DNA of 64,000 nt from Hypomyces perniciosus (Eukaryota; Ascomycota; Sordariomycetes; Hypocreales; Hypocreaceae). The notes below the pieces were generated by a model. That model was not told where the DNA came from, ran no database searches, and was given only the letters and a program-made list of their open reading frames with translations. The position numbers and the translations under genes are program-made. Within the stretch, counting starts at the first letter, position 1. Every line of letters begins with the position of its first letter. Positions 58,372 through 64,000 of this stretch are shown here, piece after piece. The stretch is taken from contig SPDT01000002.1 in assembly GCA_008477525.1 (NCBI GenBank), positions 2,232,001 to 2,296,000 of the forward strand, read 5' to 3'.

Positions 58372-61300
58372 TATAGCCTTTAAGTCCTGCAGGTAAATAT
58401 AAAATAAAGACTAAAATATTATAATACTATACTCTTTTTTATATAAAAAGGCAGCTTTAATATTATTTTAATATAAAAACTATAAGCAAAGTAGGATTAT
58501 CCTTCCTTATATAAATAAATAAAGAATTACCTAAATTATAAAACTTTTAACCCTTTAAAAGACTAAATATAAAACCCCCTTTTAATTTTTATATATATTA
58601 ACATCTTGCTTAACCTACTAGTAACTTAACTCTAGCTAGCTAGATTTAAAGACTATAATATATACTAAATATAAGTCTATAACTATACTATTATTAATAT
58701 TTACTATAAGGCAACTTAAACTATTATAATAAATATCTTTAAAAGATAAAGGCGCCCCCTTTTAAGAACTATTATAGCTAAAGACTTTAATGCAATACAC
58801 TAAACCTAATAACCTAGCGGCAAGATTAATACTGCAGGAAATTAAATAAAAGAATAGGCAGAAAAGCAGGTCTTTCTCCTTTTCTTATTAATATATTAAC
58901 CAACCATTAAAGCAATATAATTAACTTAATTTTTATTAATATAGCTACTTAAATAATAGTAAATAAATAATTAAATACAGGGTTAAACTACTTTATATTT
59001 ATTACTACTTTACTAGACCTAATAGTCCCGCTAACTATTAAAAGTAAACTTTATATCCTATTTAAATCCCTTTTAAACTTTAGCCAATTAATATATAGCT
59101 ATAAATTTTACCTGCTAGACCTAAACCTTAACAGTATTATATAAAAGGACTTAAATAAAGCAGCCTAAGCTTTATAAGACCTCTTTACTACCGCTATAAT
59201 AAAGGCTAGGAAGAGAAGGCATTAAAATAGCTACAGCGCCCTATAATAAAACTATAACTGTAAAGAGGCATAAAGGGCTATAATAGTAACTGCTAATATA
59301 TCTAAAAAAAGAAAAACCGCTAAAAGACCCTGTATATAACTATCTTATAAAAAAAAACAGCCTATTAAGATTTAATTATAGCTATAGCAGGATTAGGTAA
59401 AAGTATATTTTAAATAGTTAAATAAAGGAAAACTATTAACTAGTTTTAACCTTTACCTTTAATAAATAGGGACTATTAAATTATAAATTTAATAAATAAA
59501 GCCACCCTTTTACAGAAAATAGTCTTTAAATGCAAGGAAGTATCTAAAGATATTAATACTCTTTAAAATTATTTAGTCTGCCCCTTTAAAAATATCCCTT
59601 AAAATAAGGAATTAAATAAGGAAAAAGTAATAAAAGCTATTACTGAAGTAGGGAATACTGCCCCTAAAGTAAACAGGATTTTAATAAAACTTTTTAAAAT
59701 AGCTTAGCTAATAATCTATAACTTTATATATAAACTCTTTAAAGAATACCTAAAGATTAAATATTACTTAGCCTTTTTTAAAACACTAAAATAACTTTTA
59801 TACTTAAATTAAATAAAGTAAACTACTTTATATATAAAGCTTAATAGCTAATTTTACTTTTATTATATATAGGCAAAGGCTTTAAAAGGCTATTAGCGTA
59901 AAAGATTATAAAAAATATATTTAAATATAAAGTGCTTTTAAAATAATACTTTAAAGCTTTATTAAAAAAAACTACTATAGACCTTTTTACCTGCTTTATT
60001 TATAATATAAAACTAATACTCTTTAAAGGAGAGGAAGTATTAATTTTTACCTTTAATATTTTAAAAGCTTTTAATATTATAATAAAGAACTGTATAACTT
60101 TATAATTTAAAGAATAAAGGTAGCTAAATTAATTTATTAAATAAAGAAAGTCTTTTTTAAATACCTATATAGTTTCTATCTAGAAAAGGGACAGTATTAC
60201 CCTCCCCTATAGTAAACTTAAATATAAAACTCTTTAAAAATCCCCCTTTTCATTAATTTTATTTATACTATATATTACCCTACTCTTAGAAATAAAATAA
60301 GCCAGCAATAACTACTTTAGCTATATAGATAATATTGCCTTTTTAGCTATAGGCCTTTATATAGGCTATACTTTAGTAATATTATAGAATAAGTTAAACT
60401 AAGCAGTTTAGTAAGGCTAAAAAAACGTAATCTTTTTTACTTTAAATAAAGCTAAACTCCTTTACTTTTATAAAAGATATAGACCTAACCTTCAATACCT
60501 AGTAATATTAAAAGGAAAATAGGTTAACTTTAAAAAGTATATAAAATAACTTAGTATTATTTTTAACTTTAAACTATTATTTAAAAAATATATAAAGGCC
60601 TAGGTAAGTAAAGCTTTAAAGACAGTTAACTTTTTAAAAAGCTTTAATAAAACCTAAAAAAGCTCCCCCCCTAATATAATAGCTATAACAGCTAAAGCCT
60701 ATATACTACTAATCGCCCTATATAGTATAAAGGTATAGTAGCCTGGCTTAAAGAGAGAATTTAGGAATAACCTTGCAGCAAAACTAGATAAAGCCTTTAA
60801 AACAATAGCTTATACTATTTTTCTAGTTTAAAAGACTACCCCTATCCTAGTACTTTACAGAGAGTCTAATATCCTGCCTACTTTTACAGTTCTCGCTTAA
60901 GCGAGATTAAAAAATACTACTTAACTTACAGGTCTAGATTATTTTTATCTGCTAGCTGATAGGATTAATAGACTAAATATCCAGCTCTTTGCAATACACC
61001 TATAAAGGATAGCTAGACTTATTAATAGGTCTATTTAATTTACTCTCTTTGCCTATAAACCCTATTTCGTTAAAGCCGGCCTAAACTTTAAAATACTTAG
61101 GAAAAAAGTAGCTATATAGAAATACCTTAAACTAATAGACTTATTACTAGCCTTAATAGCAATAGCCTACTTAAACAGCTTTTAACTTAATAAAAAAATT
61201 AAATAAAGAGCAGCAGTATACTATAAAGCTAAAGTCTATAAAGACTATAGGCTATTTACTAATATAAAAGTCTATAATATAAAAGCTATAAAAGCTGTTA

Positions 61301-62138
61301 AAGCAATTAAAATAATAGCTAGACTCGCAAAAAATAACCTTAAAATTAATAAAATATATATTTTTTTAATAATATATTAATAGTTAAAGGCTTATTAAGC
61401 GAAGCCTTAACTTTATTATAAAAAGAGTTTATATAGTTTTAATATATAGTAAAAAAAATATACTTTTATAAAATATTTATTTTTTAAATATTAAACTATA
61501 AAGATATATAAAGTAATAAAATAGCAGATAAACTAGTAAAAGAAAGGATAGCCTATAACCTCCCTTTTTAAAGTTAAAGCATTTTAGTGTATATTAAATG
61601 CTAGGCAAAAGCAGAAAAAATAACCCTTTAAGAGAAGTACTAGGAGGTAAACTCCCTAAAAAGCTATTAACTATAAAGCCTAGGAGCACTTATAAATCCC
61701 TTAAAACTAAAACTCCTTTAACCTGTCTTATATAGGCTGCTAGCAGAAAAGTCTAATTATAAAGACTTTTAAAGCTATTATAACTATTTTAGCTATAATA
61801 TATAATCCTATTATAGATACAGCTCCCTTAAAGAGCCGGGGTACTTTATTAAATACTGTATAATAAAGAGCTTCTTCCCTGAAATATTTAATGGCAAGAG
61901 ACTAGTTATATACCTACTAGGACTTAAAAGAAGCAAAGCTTTTTAAAAGCTGGTAAAGGAGGTAAACCTATATAGCCCCCTTTTATAAAATATAGACTGA
62001 AAATACACTAAAACTTTCCTTTATCCAGTAAAATATAGCGAACAGAGGTCTAAACCCCTAGCTCCTACCGACCTATTGCCCAGATAAGGCTGTTATACCT
62101 AGATATAGAGTGGTTATAAATAGTAATAAAAAAAAATA

Positions 62139-62155
62139 AAAACTTCCTTTGTCTG
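62139..62155. repeat. 17-bp target-site duplication of LINE B (right)
   Basis: AAAACTTCCTTTGTCTG, directly after the A-rich 3' tail of the LINE and matching 49137-49153 with one C/T difference. Confidence 0.9.
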
Positions 62156-62950
62156 GCACTATATAAAACTTCTTAGCCTGGGTAAAGGTCGCCATAATGT
62201 CCTTCTCATCCTTCAACAAGCAAAATATATCCCCCTCCCCAACACATACCATGACTGGCTTGGGGCCGAGAGGTGACATGAACGTGGACGAATCCCACAT
62301 CACCAGCTTATGGTAGCTTTTGAACTGTCATCTCAGTGGTCCCCATCAGGTCCGATGAATGCTACAACCTTTGTTCTTGAGTTGTAAAGACTGGCGCTCT
62401 CTTGAAGAAAGTCTCGCCGTTGTCGTCAAAAAGCGGAACACGCGTCGGTTCGTTTCTATCCATCCTTGATTGACGGTCCAGTTGCACAAATTAAAGCATC
62501 TCCTCCATCTTCTCGTCACGTATACCAAGGTCAGCTGGAGTGGCCGTGGCGATGACGGCGTCAACACGCTTGTCGAGTGCCGCAGCACATAACGCAACTG
62601 CCGCCGATAAAGAATATCCCTAAATGACGATCTTCGGAGCTACCTGTTTATCTTTGGCGACAAAGCCAATAGCATCGATATAGTCCTTCACTTGCTTCAC
62701 AGGATCAATATCATGACGGGGATTCCATCGCTGTCGTCGATGGATCTGTTATCGTATACGGGAACGAAAATGCCCGCTTTCTGAAAGACTTCGGTCAAAG
62801 ATGGCAGTATCACCTCTTTGGTGCAATTCTGGCTGTCAGCATCATGATCAAATGACCCGCTGTATCTTTTAAGTATCAGTACTGACAACCTCGTGGTTCT
62901 ATCAGCCATGCTACCGCACGTCTTACCCCTAAGTTCCTGTGGGTATGGTT

Positions 62951-62976
62951 TGTGTGTGTGTGTGTGTGTGTGTGTG
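62951..62976. repeat. (TG)13 microsatellite
   Basis: Thirteen uninterrupted TG units, near the former start of the hydrolase gene. TpG is a RIP target, so its survival shows that RIP damage has not spread this far from the LINE. Confidence 0.97.
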
Positions 62977-63041
62977 GGTTTTCCCTCGACAAAGCACATT
63001 TGCCAGCGATTACCTAAGACTTGAGGTAGGATCGATGGCAA

Positions 63042-63608
63042 GAAACAGGGTTTTGTGAGAATAATGACGAAGTAACGTAGGATATTTATTGCAGGAGGGG
63101 GAAAGGAGGGGTGGGTATCATCATGAAATTTTGTAGTGTGTCTTTATGGGGTAATGTAGTCTGAGATTCTTCGGTATTGAACGTACTCATTTTGTTTGTT
63201 TTTGGTGTTGCTTTACTATCTCTGTATTAGTAAAATTAGATGTTACGGGTATATATACGTGGACTCCGCCGCTCAGCTGGATGCCACCAGAGATCAAGAA
63301 GCAGATCAACAGTATGAGGGCTCATTAGGTGCGAAAAGCTGCTACTTAAATACACAGAATCTGCTAAATATCTGGGTCCTTGGACTAGATAATCTAGTTG
63401 TCATGATATCGCCATTGACTTACGGATCCGGCTGTTGTTGCAAGCTAGTTAGGAATGAAGGAATGTTCGTTGGAATGAAGGAACTATCCGTTACTGAGGT
63501 TGAAAAAACCCATTGTGTTTGCTTTTTATATCTATTCCTTGGGACTCTACAGAGACCCGAAGTCCTTTTGCTATATTACCCTTGGCATCCAAATCATCTC
63601 TTGTCATC
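63042..63608. other. Divergent promoter region between the hydrolase remnant and the PKS
   Basis: No supported gene; a 138-codon frame here runs into the PKS start region without its own features. ATCATGAACATCTCC and TGTCATCATGAATGC show that TGTCATCATGAA is repeated around the PKS start. Confidence 0.5.
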
Positions 63609-64000
63609 ATGAACATCTCCTGTCATCATGAATGCAACGAACTTGAGCCCATTGCTCTTGTGGGCATTGCTTGTCGCTTTGCTGGTGACACGACCGATCC
63701 GGAGAGGCTGTGGCGTTTCCTTTTGCAAGGCCGCTCGGCCATGCAGGCGATTCCACCAGAAAAGTTCAACGCTGACGCGTTTTACCACCCAGACCCCAAT
63801 CGAGGAGGAACGGTAAGACTCTGATCTATATCTTTTCCGTTCTCTTTGAGGAGAAGGCTGTTTTCTGATTCGATCAAACACAGGTCAACGCCAAGGGAGG
63901 ACACTTTCTCAAGGAAAGTAGCTACCGATTTGATGCCGCCTTTTTCGATCTCTCCAAGAATCAAGTTCTTTGCATGGACCCCCAGCAAAGACTAGTACAT
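63609..64000 (+). CDS. Polyketide synthase, N-terminus (ketosynthase domain), continues beyond the window
   Basis: Model so far: join(63609..63812, 63884..>64000). The intron is 71 bp with donor GTAAGA and acceptor CACAG in phase 0. ATG 63609 gives [20 protein letters not shown], and [15 protein letters not shown] is the canonical start of a ketosynthase domain. [31 protein letters not shown] and, after the intron, [20 protein letters not shown] and MDPQQRL follow, in the order found in iterative type I enzymes. The GGHFL and MDPQQRL pattern is most like highly reducing PKSs, which usually carry KS-AT-DH-(MT)-ER-KR-ACP. Only about 35 codons of exon 2 are visible, so catalytic Cys and later domains cannot be judged. 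A downstream Met at 63630 is an alternative start. Confidence 0.93.

Larger units (their letters stand above)
49154..62138 (+). mobile_element. Full-length RIP-degraded Tad1-like LINE (element B), split by a Copia insertion
   Basis: The LINE occupies 49154-51270 and 58377-62138, about 5.88 kb, with a Copia element in between. It starts with CTCCCCTCCTACATCTACAG, like the 5' end of element A, and ends in an A-rich tail (TAATAAAAAAAAATAAA) next to the right target duplication. ORF1 shows a decayed zinc knuckle near 50590-50690 (C..FYNPKAY...YCKKY). In ORF2, the endonuclease GDFN appears as KDFN at 58780-58791 followed by AIH. The reverse-transcriptase box is YIDN at 60322-60333 (from YVDD) in FSYIDNIAFLAIG. 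The RNase H end reads NKIADKLVKER at 61515 onward. All losses are explained by C-to-T or G-to-A changes. It inserted into an alpha/beta-hydrolase gene by target-primed reverse transcription. Confidence 0.92.
62139..63041 (-). pseudogene. Alpha/beta-hydrolase, N-terminal and central fragment
   Basis: Minus-strand pieces in different frames spell a dienelactone-hydrolase-like protein: LTEVFQKAGIFVPVYDNRSI, then RHDIDPVKQVKDYIDAIGF, then KIVI-stop-GYSLSAAVALCAAALD around the nucleophile Ser. KRVDAVIATATPADLGIRDE follows, and SYHKLVMWDSSTFMSP leads to YIVPDKGSF at the LINE border. A TAG sits just before GYS, where Trp (TGG) is likely, and a one-base loss lies near 62720. So the gene carries point lesions as well as the insertion; the C-terminus lies at 49056-49153. 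The N-terminus before 62850 is not recognisable. Such hydrolases often sit in polyketide clusters. It is divergent from the PKS at 63609, which suggests a former cluster member (inference). Confidence 0.8.

Noticed and set aside
1..64000. CRISPR arrays, operons, riboswitches, rRNA
   Set aside because: Nothing of the kind is seen; the intron structure shows a eukaryotic fungal genome.

Overview
The window looks like a piece of an ascomycete chromosome, most likely from the Eurotiales (Aspergillus/Penicillium type). Introns are mostly 49-62 bp (a few reach 71-147 bp), with GTRNGT-like donors and YAG acceptors. Gene families are typical of that group. About half of the window is very AT-rich DNA in which CpA/TpG has turned into TpA, the footprint of RIP (repeat-induced point mutation). 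This is inference from sequence style; no species call is made.

Layout. 1-18.1 kb is RIP-degraded: a Tad1-like LINE on the minus strand (1-5.6 kb), a long decayed DUF3638/DUF3645 gene on the plus strand (about 6.4-11.6 kb) holding an undamaged 407-bp solo LTR, and further decayed coding-like tracts that I cannot name. 18.1-31.5 kb is normal euchromatin with a four-exon F-box-like gene, a BTB/zinc-ribbon gene broken by an in-frame TGA, a small secreted protein and a DUF1348 (NTF2-like) protein. 31.5-34.9 kb is a complete hAT DNA transposon with intact transposase, terminal inverted repeats and a perfect 8-bp target duplication. 35-49 kb holds a Pro/Gln-rich protein, a CrpA-like copper P-type ATPase with a one-base frameshift, an ankyrin protein, and an unknown coiled-coil protein next to a decayed duplicate of itself.

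49-62 kb is a Russian doll: a Copia LTR retrotransposon (51271-58371, 5-bp target duplication, 266-bp LTRs) sits inside a full-length RIP-degraded LINE (49154-62138, 17-bp target duplication), which itself sits inside an alpha/beta-hydrolase gene. The two ends of the hydrolase now lie 13 kb apart. The Copia element also carries, antisense to its pol and beside one LTR, a GC-rich reading frame with an AT-hook motif.

The right edge (63.6 kb onward) is the start of a polyketide synthase, divergent from the broken hydrolase. The likely local story is a secondary-metabolite locus bordered by a transposon graveyard, with the hydrolase a former neighbour of the PKS. All gene models with introns were built by eye from splice signals and frame and have no transcript support.
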